From Mycobacterium sp. GA-1285 (GTDB taxonomy: Bacteria > Actinomycetota > Actinomycetes > Mycobacteriales > Mycobacteriaceae), in the NCBI RefSeq assembly GCF_001499905.1, contig NZ_LQIS01000034.1, positions 186,001 to 250,000 on the forward strand: DNA of 64,000 bases, given 5' to 3'. Numbering within the stretch: the stretch's first letter is position 1; the number at the start of each line of letters is the position of its first letter. Of this stretch, positions 41,184 through 49,114 are shown one piece after another. The position numbers and the translations under genes are program-made. The notes beneath the pieces are model-generated. The model ran no database searches and had not been told where the DNA came from. It saw nothing but the letters and a program-made list of their open reading frames with translations.

Positions 41184-41753
41184 ATGGCAACCGCACCGTA
41201 TGGGGTCCGTCTGCTGGTCGGCGCGGCGGTAACCGCCATCGAGGAAACCCGCAAGCTGCCCCACACCATCCTGATGTACCCGATGACCGTCGTCAGTTCT
41301 CTCGCGCACCTGGTGATGAAGTTTCAGCAGGACGTCGCCGACCTGGTCAACAAGGGGGACGAGACCCTCGAGTCGATCTTCCCGCCCAAGGACGAGCAGC
41401 CCGAATGGGCCACCTTCGACGAGGACCTCGACGACTCCGACACAGAAGGCTCCGATACCCCCGGCGACGGCGAGCGGATGACCGAGGGCCGCTTCGCGCT
41501 GTTCAGCAACGCTGAGCCACAGCCTTCCACCGAGCAGAACGGCGAGGACGAAGGCCTGGCGATCGGTGAGGCCCCCGAGATCGTCAACGAACTCGACTAC
41601 GAGTCGCTGACGCTGGCTCAGTTGCGGGCGCGGCTGAACACACTGCGCGTGGCCGACCTCGAGGCGCTGCTGGCCTACGAGGAGGCCACCAAGGGCCGCG
41701 CGCCGTTCCAGACGCTGCTCGCCAACAGGATCACCCGCGCGTCCGCCAGGTGA
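41184..41753 (+). CDS. lipid-droplet-associated-type protein (Rv1109c-like)
   Basis: A 189-aa protein: an amphipathic N-terminal region (about 5-55; VRLLVGAAVTAIEETRKLPHT, YPMTVVSSLAHLVMKFQQ), an acidic disordered middle (about 65-140) and a conserved C-terminal helix pair (LTLAQLRARLNTLRVADLEAL to RAPFQTLLANRI). This layout is that of an actinobacterial family annotated as lipid-droplet associated; I hold that name with moderate confidence. It immediately precedes xseA (22-bp gap). Confidence 0.7.
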   Translation: MATAPYGVRLLVGAAVTAIEETRKLPHTILMYPMTVVSSLAHLVMKFQQDVADLVNKGDETLESIFPPKDEQPEWATFDEDLDDSDTEGSDTPGDGERMTEGRFALFSNAEPQPSTEQNGEDEGLAIGEAPEIVNELDYESLTLAQLRARLNTLRVADLEALLAYEEATKGRAPFQTLLANRITRASAR

Positions 41754-41775
41754 GGACCCCAGCGGGGCTGGGAAT

Positions 41776-43014
41776 ATGACGGACCTCGAGCAGGGCCAGT
41801 CGCCGGAGAACCCGTTTCCGGTCCGGTCGGTCTCGATGAAGATCAAGGACTGGATCGAACGACTGGGAACGGTCTGGGTCGAAGGGCAGGTCGCCCAGCT
41901 GTCGACGCGGCCGAACTCCAGCACCGCCTACATCACCCTGCGTGACCCGTCGGTCGACATGTCGTTGTCGATCACGTGCCCACGCGAGCTGGTGCTCAAT
42001 GCGCCGGTGAAACTCACCGAGGGCACCCGGGTGGTCATGCTGGGACGGCCGAACTTCTTCGTCGGCCGGGGATCGTTCTCCTTGCGGGTCAACCAGATTC
42101 GCGCGGTGGGCGTCGGCGAGCTGTTGGCACGCATCGAACGCCTACGGCAACTGTTGCACGCCGAGGGACTCTTCGACCCGCGGCTCAAGCGGCCGATTCC
42201 GTTCCTGCCGAACACCGTCGGGCTCATCACCAGCCGGGGCAGCCACGCCGAACACGACGTAATATCGGTGGCCACCGGTCGCTGGCCCGCCGTGCGGTTC
42301 GCGGTTCGCAACACCGCGGTGCAGGGTCCGAACACGGTGCCGCAGGTGGTGGAGGCGCTGCGCGGACTCGACGACGATCCCGACGTCGACGTGATCGTCA
42401 TCGCCCGCGGCGGCGGCAGCGTCGAGGACCTACTGCCCTTCTACGACGAGACGCTGTGCCGCGAGATCGCCAAATGCACCACTCCGGTGGTCAGTGCGAT
42501 CGGACACGAACCCGACAACCCGCTGTGCGACCTGGTCGCCGACGTGCGCGCCGCGACGCCGACCGACGCCGCCAAGCGCATCGTTCCCGACGCCGCCGCC
42601 GAGCAGGCGTACATCACCGATCTGTGCCGTCGAGGTGGCCGCGCGTTACGCAACTGGGTGCACCGTGAGCAGCATGCCCTGGATCAGTTGCGCAGCAGGC
42701 CCGTCCTGGCGCAGCCACTGGCGGCGATCACCGCGCGCGCCGACGAGGTCGACCGCCTGCGTATCACCGCCCGCCGCGACGTCACCCGGCTGGTGGCCAC
42801 CGAGACCGATCGCATCGGACATCTGTCGGCGCGGTTGAGCACACTGGGCCCGGCAGCGACCCTGGCGCGCGGCTACGCCGTCGTACAGACCATGCCGGGC
42901 GCCGAGGTACTGCGCACCACCGCGGACGCCGCCAAGGGTGTGCGACTGCGTGTGCGGGTGGCGGACGGAGCGATCACCGCGATCAGCGAGGGACGGGAAG
43001 GGGCGGAGAAATGA
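41776..43014 (+). CDS. xseA: exodeoxyribonuclease VII large subunit
   Basis: A 412-aa protein with an N-terminal OB-fold (about 14-110; VWVEGQVAQL, MLGRPNFFVGRGSFSLRV) and a catalytic domain (about 120-330; GLITSRGSHAEHDV, VIARGGGSVEDLLPF, SAIGHEPDNPLCDLVAD). It digests single-stranded DNA together with XseB in repair and recombination. It overlaps xseB by 4 bp, ensuring coupled translation. The usual C-terminal coiled coil is shortened compared with E. coli, as in other mycobacteria. Confidence 0.96.
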   Translation: MTDLEQGQSPENPFPVRSVSMKIKDWIERLGTVWVEGQVAQLSTRPNSSTAYITLRDPSVDMSLSITCPRELVLNAPVKLTEGTRVVMLGRPNFFVGRGSFSLRVNQIRAVGVGELLARIERLRQLLHAEGLFDPRLKRPIPFLPNTVGLITSRGSHAEHDVISVATGRWPAVRFAVRNTAVQGPNTVPQVVEALRGLDDDPDVDVIVIARGGGSVEDLLPFYDETLCREIAKCTTPVVSAIGHEPDNPLCDLVADVRAATPTDAAKRIVPDAAAEQAYITDLCRRGGRALRNWVHREQHALDQLRSRPVLAQPLAAITARADEVDRLRITARRDVTRLVATETDRIGHLSARLSTLGPAATLARGYAVVQTMPGAEVLRTTADAAKGVRLRVRVADGAITAISEGREGAEK

Positions 43015-43223
43015 AGCCCATTAGTGAACTGGGATACGAGGAAGCGCGCGAAGAACTGGTCGCGGTCGTCCAGCAGCTCGAGCAGGGAGGTCTCGACCTG
43101 GATACGTCGCTGAAGCTGTGGGAGCAGGGCGAAGAGCTCGCTAAACGCTGTGAAGAGCACTTAGCTGGGGCCCGCAAGCGCATCGAGGACGCCCTGGCGG
43201 CAAAAGACACCGACGAAAGTTGA
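43011..43223 (+). CDS. xseB: exodeoxyribonuclease VII small subunit
   Basis: A 70-aa helical protein with the XseB signature: YEEAREELVAVVQQLEQGGL, then LDTSLKLWEQGEELAKRCEEHL. It forms the helical scaffold around XseA. The start codon lies inside the last codons of xseA (ATGA overlap). It is followed by the KstR-box promoter of the steroid dehydrogenase. Confidence 0.95.
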   Translation: MKPISELGYEEAREELVAVVQQLEQGGLDLDTSLKLWEQGEELAKRCEEHLAGARKRIEDALAAKDTDES

Positions 43224-43254
43224 CACGGCAACGATTCGCTTCTCAAGGGGTCGA

Positions 43255-43274
43255 AACTGTAACACGTTTCAGTT
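43255..43274. promoter_or_regulatory. extended KstR box upstream of 3beta-HSD
   Basis: AACTGTAACACGTTTCAGTT is a 20-bp near-palindrome (arms AACTG-x-AAC / GTT-x-CAGTT). Its core 43258-43271 matches TnnAACnnGTTnnA exactly. It directly abuts the -10 element at 43274-43279. Confidence 0.8.
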
Positions 43275-43279
43275 AGTCT
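43274..43279 (+). promoter_or_regulatory. -10 element, probable leaderless promoter of 3beta-HSD
   Basis: TAGTCT ends 7 nt before the ATG at 43287, and no Shine-Dalgarno is visible. Transcription would begin at or next to the start codon. The same TAGTCT hexamer follows the KstR box of the DUF3556 gene. Confidence 0.5.
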
Positions 43280-43286
43280 GCTCGCT

Positions 43287-44399
43287 ATGGGTGATTCAAC
43301 GCTGACCACCGAACTGGGCCGGGTGCTCGTCACCGGCGGCTCAGGATTCGTCGGCGCCAACCTGGTGGCCGAACTGCTCAACCGTGGATACGAGGTCCGC
43401 TCCTTCGACCGGGCCCCGTCGCCGCTGCCGGCGCAGCCCCGGCTCGAGACCGTCGAAGGCGACATCTGCGACGCCGAGACCGTGGCAACGGCCGTCGCCG
43501 GCATCGACACCGTGTTCCACACCGCGGCGATCATCGATCTGATGGGCGGCGCGTCGGCCACCGAGGAGTACCGCAAGCGCAGCTTCGCGATCAATGTCAC
43601 CGGCACCGAAAACCTCGTGCGGGCCGCCCGCGCGGCCGGTGTCAAGCGCTTCGTCTACACCGCATCGAACAGCGTCGTGATGGCGGGCAAGCCTATCTCC
43701 GGCGGTGACGAGACCTTGCCCTACACGAAGCGATTCAATGACCTGTACACCGAGACGAAGGTCGCCGCGGAGAAGTTCGTGCTGGCCGCCAACGGCGTCG
43801 ACGGCCTGCTGACCTGCTCGATCCGCCCCAGCGGCATCTGGGGTCGCGGGGACCAGACGATGTTCCGCAAGGTCTTCGAGAGCGTGCTGGCCGGACATGT
43901 CAAGGTTCTCGTCGGCAGCAAGAACGCCAAGCTCGACAACTCCTACGTGCACAACCTGATTCACGGTTTCATCCTCGCCGCCCAGCATCTCGTCCCGGGT
44001 GGCACCGCTCCCGGACAGGCGTACTTCATCAACGACGGCGAACCGATCAACATGTTCGAGTTCTCGAGACCCGTCGTCGAGGCGTGCGGCCAGCGGTATC
44101 CGAAGATGCGCGTGCCCGGTCGCCTGGTGTGGTTCGCCATGACCGTCTGGCAGTGGCTGCACTTCCGGTTGGGGATACCCAAGCCGATGATCGAACCCAC
44201 TGGAGTGGAACGGCTTTACCTCGACAACTACTTCTCGATCGCCAAGGCCGAACGCGACCTGGGATACCGGCCGTTGTTCACCACCGAAGAGGCGATGGCC
44301 GAGTGCCTGCCGTATTACGTCGACCTCTTCCATCAGATGAAGAACGCGTCGAAGGAACCGACGGTCAAGGTCGCCGCGAGCGCCCCACCCGAGGGCTGA
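43287..44399 (+). CDS. 3beta-hydroxysteroid dehydrogenase / delta5-4 isomerase (Rv1106c-like)
   Basis: A 370-aa extended SDR: Rossmann motif TGGSGFVG (16-23), active-site Ser (TASNSVV, 126-131) and Tyr154-x3-Lys158 (YTETK), plus the 3beta-HSD features CSIRPSGIWGRGDQTM and NSYVHNLIHGF. It oxidises 3beta-hydroxy sterols such as cholesterol to the 3-keto-4-ene form, the first ring step. Place (next to xseB) and sequence identify it as the Rv1106c orthologue. A KstR box and -10 lie immediately upstream. The C-terminal third contains a hydrophobic stretch (RLVWFAMTVWQWLHF) that may touch the membrane. Confidence 0.92.
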   Translation: MGDSTLTTELGRVLVTGGSGFVGANLVAELLNRGYEVRSFDRAPSPLPAQPRLETVEGDICDAETVATAVAGIDTVFHTAAIIDLMGGASATEEYRKRSFAINVTGTENLVRAARAAGVKRFVYTASNSVVMAGKPISGGDETLPYTKRFNDLYTETKVAAEKFVLAANGVDGLLTCSIRPSGIWGRGDQTMFRKVFESVLAGHVKVLVGSKNAKLDNSYVHNLIHGFILAAQHLVPGGTAPGQAYFINDGEPINMFEFSRPVVEACGQRYPKMRVPGRLVWFAMTVWQWLHFRLGIPKPMIEPTGVERLYLDNYFSIAKAERDLGYRPLFTTEEAMAECLPYYVDLFHQMKNASKEPTVKVAASAPPEG

Positions 44400-44457
44400 G
44401 GCGCTCGCCGCGTACATAACTGAGCGCTGGGCGATGGCACCGGGCAAGGTGGTGGTG

Positions 44458-45183
44458 ATGGTCGCATCACGGTTCACGGTCAACGCGGGTGCTCGTCTGC
44501 ACTACCTCGACTCCGGCGGCCCCGACCGGGGAGCACCGATTGTCTTCGTACCCGGCTTCACCGACGTCGCCGACGACTACGTCGAGGTGCTCCCACTGTT
44601 GGGCCGACGAGCGGTGGTCGTCGACCTACGCGGGCACGGACGCAGCACTTCACCCGAAAGCGGTTACGACTCAGCGATTCTCGGAGGCGACGTCGGTGCG
44701 GTGGTCGACGCGGTCACCGACGGCCCTGTCCACCTGATGACGTTCTCCCGGGGCACCCCCTACGCGCTGACGTGGGCTCTTGCGAATCGCGAGAGGGTCC
44801 GTTCGATCTCGATCGGCGACTACGTGCCGGAGGAGATCACGCTTGCGGAGGAGGTCTCCACGTTCCTGCTGGACGGCCGATGGCGTGGCACCCCGGTGCA
44901 CGAACGGGTGAACCGGGCGGCGGGAGAGGCGATCTTTCGCGCCGCGCGCGAGCAGTCCTTCTGGGAACCGCTCGCGCGGTGGCAACCGCCGCTGCTGGTG
45001 GTACGCAGCCCGAACAGCCCGTTGATCTCCGACGCCGCCTGGGACCGGTATCGGGAGTTGTTCCCCTCGGCGTCGCTGCATGTGTTCGCCGACTCGCCGC
45101 ACGACATCTTCCGTCCCGACCGCGAGCGTTATCCAGCGCTGGTGCGCGCACACATCGACGCGGTCGACGCCGTCGAAGCCTGA
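44458..45183 (+). CDS. alpha/beta-hydrolase with atypical nucleophile elbow
   Basis: A 241-aa alpha/beta-hydrolase: FVPGFTDVADDY (30-41) for the oxyanion hole, VDLRGHGRST (55-64), nucleophile Ser97 in TFSRG, where Thr replaces the first Gly of GxSxG, and the acid/His end VVRSPNSPL and DSPHDIF. The substrate is unknown. AAGG lies 9 nt before the ATG at 44458; an ATG at 44434 would add eight residues. It starts 58 bp after 3beta-HSD in the same direction and could share its KstR-controlled transcript. Confidence 0.82.
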   Translation: MVASRFTVNAGARLHYLDSGGPDRGAPIVFVPGFTDVADDYVEVLPLLGRRAVVVDLRGHGRSTSPESGYDSAILGGDVGAVVDAVTDGPVHLMTFSRGTPYALTWALANRERVRSISIGDYVPEEITLAEEVSTFLLDGRWRGTPVHERVNRAAGEAIFRAAREQSFWEPLARWQPPLLVVRSPNSPLISDAAWDRYRELFPSASLHVFADSPHDIFRPDRERYPALVRAHIDAVDAVEA

Positions 45184-45200
45184 GCCGCCCCACCGGCACG

Positions 45201-45272
45201 CGTCTAGTGTGCGCTGAGATCGCCGAAACCGTAGTACAGCCGCGATTTAGCGATCTGGTTGCACACTAGACG
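45201..45272. terminator. nested long hairpin, 12-bp outer and 7-bp inner stems
   Basis: CGTCTAGTGTGC (45201-45212) pairs perfectly with GCACACTAGACG (45261-45272). Inside, AGATCGC (45217-45223) pairs with GCGATCT (45250-45256). It sits 18 bp after the hydrolase stop, so termination is plausible, but the two-tier structure is larger than needed. Confidence 0.65.
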
Positions 45273-45367
45273 GGGGTCGGCGTCATCGCGCGACGCGGTC
45301 GAATTCCCCGAGGACTCGCTCATCTTCAGATCGCTCACCGGTCGGGCCGACGCTCGAAGCGCTAAGT

Positions 45368-45381
45368 TGAAACGCGTTCCA
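45368..45381. promoter_or_regulatory. KstR box upstream of the SDR-SDR-transporter operon
   Basis: TGAAACGCGTTCCA matches TnnAACnnGTTnnA exactly, 23 bp before the ATG at 45405. A possible -10 (TAAGTT, 45363-45368) touches its left end and AAAGGG lies before the ATG. The flanks are less palindromic than at the other two boxes. Confidence 0.7.
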
Positions 45382-45404
45382 CTCGCCGTCGAAAGGGCAA
45401 CTGT

Positions 45405-46181
45405 ATGAGCAACCGGCGGCCGGCCAGGGAGTCGGTGGTGATCGGTGCGGCGTCGGGTATCGGTTGGGCGACGGCCCGCGCGCTGGCCGCCGAAGGCGAC
45501 CGTGTCACGCTCGCCGACCGCAACATCGACGGGGCCCGCGAGCGCGCCGCCGAACTCGGTGACCCTCACACCGCCGCCCGCGTCGAGGTCACCGACGAGG
45601 CGTCGGTGCAGGCCCTGTTCGACCAGACCGGGCCGCTCGACGTCGTCGTCAACTGCGCGGGGTTCAGCAACGTCGGGATGATCACCGAACTCGCTGTCGA
45701 GGACTTCCGCGCGGTCGTCGACGTCTGCCTCAACGGCGCGTTCATCGTCGCCAAGCACGCGGGCCGCACGCTGCGCGAGGGCGGCGCACTCGTGTCGATC
45801 AGCTCACTCAACGGGCGCCAACCCGCAGCCGGGATGAGCGCCTACTGCGCCGCCAAAGCGGGCCTGTCGATGCTCACCCAGGTTGCCGCGCTCGAGTGGG
45901 GACCGCGCGGCATCCGCGTCAACGCCGTGGCGCCCGGCTTCGTGCACACGCCGCTGACCGCCCCCGCCGCGGCGGTCCCCGGCGTCGTCGAGGAGTACGT
46001 CGAGAACACCGCGCTGGGCCGCGCGGGCACACCCGAGGACATCGCCGAAGCGGTGCTGTACCTGTGCTCGCCGAAAGCGTCCTGGCTGACCGGTGAGGTG
46101 CTCGACCTCAACGGCGGCGCCCACCTGAAGCGCTACCCCGATGTGATGGGCCACGTCATGAAACTGGCGGACTCCCAATGA
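45405..46181 (+). CDS. short-chain dehydrogenase, possible steroid/hydroxyacyl type (first of pair)
   Basis: A 258-aa classical SDR: GAASGIG (14-20), Asp38 (TLADRN) for NAD, NCAG (83-86), catalytic Ser133/134, Tyr147 and Lys151 (YCAAK). C-terminal LTGEVLDLNGGAHLKRYPD is typical. It starts 23 bp after a KstR box, so a hydroxysteroid or sterol-side-chain hydroxyacyl substrate is likely (inference). It is coupled to the next SDR by a 4-bp overlap. Confidence 0.87.
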   Translation: MSNRRPARESVVIGAASGIGWATARALAAEGDRVTLADRNIDGARERAAELGDPHTAARVEVTDEASVQALFDQTGPLDVVVNCAGFSNVGMITELAVEDFRAVVDVCLNGAFIVAKHAGRTLREGGALVSISSLNGRQPAAGMSAYCAAKAGLSMLTQVAALEWGPRGIRVNAVAPGFVHTPLTAPAAAVPGVVEEYVENTALGRAGTPEDIAEAVLYLCSPKASWLTGEVLDLNGGAHLKRYPDVMGHVMKLADSQ

Positions 46182-47002
46182 GTTTCGATGGAAAGCAGGC
46201 CCTCGTCACCGGTGGCGGTTCGGGTATCGGCGCCGCTTTGTGCCGGGCGCTGGTCGCCGCGGGCGCCGAGGTGGTGTGCACCGACATCGACGCCGACGCG
46301 GCCGAGCGCACGGCGGCCGGCCTCGGCGAAAGGGCGCACGCTGCACGCCTGGACGTCACGGACGCGGAGGCGGTACAAGCCGCCGTCGACGCCGTGGTGG
46401 ACCGGGCCGGACGCCTGGATTTGATGTTCAACAACGCCGGCATCGTCTGGGGCGGCGACACCGAACTGCTGACGCTGGAGCAGTGGAACGCGATCATCGA
46501 CGTCAACATCCGCGGCGTGGTGCACGGGGTCGCGGCCGCCTATCCGTTGATGGTGCGTCAGGGGCACGGCCACATCGTCAACACCGCGTCGATGGCGGGC
46601 CTGACCGCGGCCGGGCAGGTGACCAGCTACGTGATGACCAAGCATGCGGTTGTCGGGCTCAGCCTGGCCCTGCGCTCGGAGGCCGCCGAGCGCGGCGTCG
46701 GGGTGCTAGCCGTGTGCCCCGCCGCGGTCGAGACCCCGATCCTCGACAAGGGTGCCGTCGGCGGCTTCGTCGGCCGCGACTACTTCCTGCAGGCTCAGGG
46801 CGGCAAGCCCTACGACGCGGACCGGCTGGCCCGCGACGTCCTGCGCGCGGTCGAGAAGAACAAGCCGATCCTGGTCAAACCTCGCATCGCGCATGCACAG
46901 TGGATGTTCGCGCGGCTCGCACCGGCCCTGATGAACCGGGTGTCGATGCGGTTCATCGCCGACCAGCGCGCCAAACAAGCGCAAGCCCGGCACACGCTGT
47001 AG
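46178..47002 (+). CDS. short-chain dehydrogenase (second of pair)
   Basis: A 274-aa classical SDR: TGGGSGIG (11-18), Asp36 region CTDID for NAD, NNAG (85-88), catalytic Ser138, Tyr151 and Lys155 (YVMTK). The C-terminus, with VKPRIAHAQWMFARLAPALMNRV, is the type seen in mycobacterial SDRs of lipid metabolism and could contact membranes. Translationally coupled to the first SDR (ATGA) and 11 bp before the transporter gene, so all three form one operon behind the KstR box. Confidence 0.87.
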   Translation: MSFDGKQALVTGGGSGIGAALCRALVAAGAEVVCTDIDADAAERTAAGLGERAHAARLDVTDAEAVQAAVDAVVDRAGRLDLMFNNAGIVWGGDTELLTLEQWNAIIDVNIRGVVHGVAAAYPLMVRQGHGHIVNTASMAGLTAAGQVTSYVMTKHAVVGLSLALRSEAAERGVGVLAVCPAAVETPILDKGAVGGFVGRDYFLQAQGGKPYDADRLARDVLRAVEKNKPILVKPRIAHAQWMFARLAPALMNRVSMRFIADQRAKQAQARHTL

Positions 47003-47013
47003 ACATAGCGGCA

Positions 47014-48201
47014 ATGAGTACCGAGTTCTCGCTGCCTCAACGCCGGGCGTTGGCCGTCGCGACCGTCGTCGCGATCGGTTTCGGCGCGTACTTCCTGCGC
47101 GGGTTCTTCATTCTCATCGTGGTGGCCGCGGTGGCCGCCTACCTGTTCTCACCGCTGTACACGCGGCTCAACAGGCGGATGGGGCGCGGACTGTCGGTGA
47201 CGCTGACCGTGCTCGCCGCGTTCGCTTCGGTGATCGTGCCGTTGAGCCTGTTCGTCACGCTCGCGGTCGTGCAGATCACGACCATGGTCGAGCGGGCGGC
47301 CGAGTGGGTCGGCCGCACCGACCTGTCCGCGCTCGGGGATCGGGCGCTGCAGTTCGTCAACGACCTGTTGCGCCGCGTGCCCTACATCGACACGACGGTC
47401 ACCCCGGAATCGCTGCGGAGTTCGATGGCGCGGGTCGCCCAGGAGGCCGGCCAGTGGCTGCTCGGCCTGCTGCAGGGCGCGGCGGGCGGCCTGTTCGGCG
47501 GGATCACCGCCGCGATCCTGTTCGTCTACGTGTTCGTGTCGCTGCTGACGAACCGCGAACGCGTGGTGACGATGATCCGCCAACTCAACCCTCTCGGCGA
47601 AGGGATCACCGACGTCTACATGGCGAAGATGGGCGCGATGGTCAAGGGCACCGTGATGGGCCAGTTCGTCATCGCGGTCTGCCAGGGTGTCGCGGGCGCC
47701 GCGTCGATCTACCTGGCCGGCTTCCATCAGGGTTTCTTCCTGTTCGCCGTGCTGCTGTCGGCGTTGTCGGTCATCCCCTTGGGCAGCGGCATCGTCACGA
47801 TCCCGTTCGGTGTCGGAATGATCCTGTTCGGCAACGTCTTCGGCGGCGTCTTCGTGATCCTGTTCCACCTGATCGTGGTGACCAACATCGACAACTTCCT
47901 GCGGCCCATCCTGGTGCCGCGCGAGGCCCGCCTCGACGCCGCGCTGATGCTGCTCGCCGTGTTCGCCGGAATCAGCATGTTCGGCGCGTGGGGCATCGTG
48001 ATCGGGCCGGTGGTGATGATCGTCATCGTCACCACGATCAGCGTCTACCTCGAGGAGTACAAGGGCGTGCCGATGCGGCGGCCCGACTCCGCCGACGAAA
48101 AGCCCAAGCGCCGAAACCCGTTCTGGTGGTTGGGCCGTCGCATCAAGGAGGCGCGGGCCAGAAAGCAAGCCGAGGGCGAACCTAAACCAGCCGTTCCTTA
48201 A
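47014..48201 (+). CDS. AI-2E/PerM-family transporter (Rv1101c-like)
   Basis: A 395-aa membrane protein: two N-terminal helices (about 10-48), a further helix pair (about 57-85), an amphipathic stretch (about 90-145), then GLFGGITAAILFVYVFVSLL and a C-terminal group of four helices with the family-typical IPLGSGIVTIPFG and NIDNFLRPILVPREARLD, and a basic tail. AI-2E transporter-family proteins export small molecules or ions; the substrate here is unknown. The conserved chromosomal place next to the glpX/fum block matches Rv1101c. It overlaps the convergent hydrolase gene by 20 bp. Confidence 0.87.
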   Translation: MSTEFSLPQRRALAVATVVAIGFGAYFLRGFFILIVVAAVAAYLFSPLYTRLNRRMGRGLSVTLTVLAAFASVIVPLSLFVTLAVVQITTMVERAAEWVGRTDLSALGDRALQFVNDLLRRVPYIDTTVTPESLRSSMARVAQEAGQWLLGLLQGAAGGLFGGITAAILFVYVFVSLLTNRERVVTMIRQLNPLGEGITDVYMAKMGAMVKGTVMGQFVIAVCQGVAGAASIYLAGFHQGFFLFAVLLSALSVIPLGSGIVTIPFGVGMILFGNVFGGVFVILFHLIVVTNIDNFLRPILVPREARLDAALMLLAVFAGISMFGAWGIVIGPVVMIVIVTTISVYLEEYKGVPMRRPDSADEKPKRRNPFWWLGRRIKEARARKQAEGEPKPAVP

Positions 48202-49009
48202 GGAACGCGACCACGCGCTTGAGTGCCGCGTCGGTCGGGTGACCCTCCTGGTGGCGCAGTTCCAGCGTTAGCACCGAGTGAGCCATCGCGCCGAATCCGT
48301 GTTCATTGCCCTTGCCCGAGTCGATCTCGATCACCTCGAACGCATCACCGAGCCGGTCCTTGAGCGTCTTGAAGCGTGCCGCGGGCACCAGCGGGTCCTT
48401 GCTGAAGCGCAATCCCAGCGCGCACAACCCTTCGTCGGCGGCGCGGCGTTCGACGACCTTCAGCTCGGCCTCCGACAGCCCCGGGTCGCGGCGCTGCTTG
48501 GCGGTCAGCGGCAACGGCAGCGACGGCTGGCTCAGCACCGGCGCGAGGACGCTGTCGTCGACCGCCGCGGCCAGGGCGAAGCCACCGGTGAAGCACTGGC
48601 CGATGACCCCGACGCCCTTGCCCGGGGTCTGCTCGTTGAGGTCGCGGGCCAGTGCGCGCAGGTAATGCGCGACGGGGCGGTCGGCGTTGGTGGCGAATGC
48701 GGCGAATTCCCTTGCCACACAACCGCGCAGCATGACCGGCACCATGCCCGGCCGCATCGGCGGTGCACCGGGCGTGCCGAACAACGACGGAATCGCGACG
48801 GTGAACCCCGCTTCGACGAGGTGGTTGCCGAGCGCGAGCACGCCGGGGTGCACGCCGGGCATCTCGGGGATGAGCACCACGCCCGGGCCCTCACCCTTGC
48901 GGTAGACGTCGTGGGTGTACCCGGCGGCGGTGAAGGGCGCGGCGGCCCATCCGGTGAGGTCGGCTTCCGGTGCCGCCCCGGCGGCGACATCAGGGTCCGG
49001 TGCGGTCAT
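48182..49009 (-). CDS. dienelactone hydrolase family protein
   Basis: A 275-aa alpha/beta-hydrolase of the dienelactone hydrolase type: the nucleophile is Cys139 (GQCFTGGFAL), preceded by VVLIPEMPGVHPGV (44-57) and followed by a catalytic His in NEHGFGAM. Such enzymes open lactones in aromatic or other ring degradation. The substrate is unknown here. The ATG at 49009 gives MTAPDPDVAAG; the upstream extension reads through an inverted repeat. Confidence 0.85.
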   Translation of the reverse strand: MTAPDPDVAAGAAPEADLTGWAAAPFTAAGYTHDVYRKGEGPGVVLIPEMPGVHPGVLALGNHLVEAGFTVAIPSLFGTPGAPPMRPGMVPVMLRGCVAREFAAFATNADRPVAHYLRALARDLNEQTPGKGVGVIGQCFTGGFALAAAVDDSVLAPVLSQPSLPLPLTAKQRRDPGLSEAELKVVERRAADEGLCALGLRFSKDPLVPAARFKTLKDRLGDAFEVIEIDSGKGNEHGFGAMAHSVLTLELRHQEGHPTDAALKRVVAFLKERLV

Positions 49010-49035
49010 GGGCGCTTCTCCAGTTCGCTCGTTAC

Positions 49036-49094
49036 GCGAGATTGAAACCATGCAGAGAAAGTGCGGGAAGCGGGCTGCGTGGGTGCAATCTCGC
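49036..49094. terminator. long-armed inverted repeat between DUF4245 and hydrolase genes
   Basis: GCGAGATTG (49036-49044) pairs perfectly with CAATCTCGC (49086-49094), and the flanking bases extend the pairing imperfectly (TTCGCTCG / CGAACGAA). It lies 20 bp downstream of the DUF4245 stop (minus strand). It may be a terminator or an intergenic repeat element. Confidence 0.5.
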
Positions 49095-49114
49095 CGAACG
49101 AACCACGCCCACTC

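Noticed and set aside
45184..45404. Non-coding RNA gene in the 220-bp gap before the SDR pair
   Set aside because: The nested hairpin is explained as a terminator of the upstream hydrolase and the rest as the KstR promoter. No separate promoter for an RNA is visible.
46240..47013. Upstream extension of the transporter frame through the second SDR
   Set aside because: The SDR has a complete catalytic set in another phase. The transporter start at 47014 gives the expected N-terminal helix.
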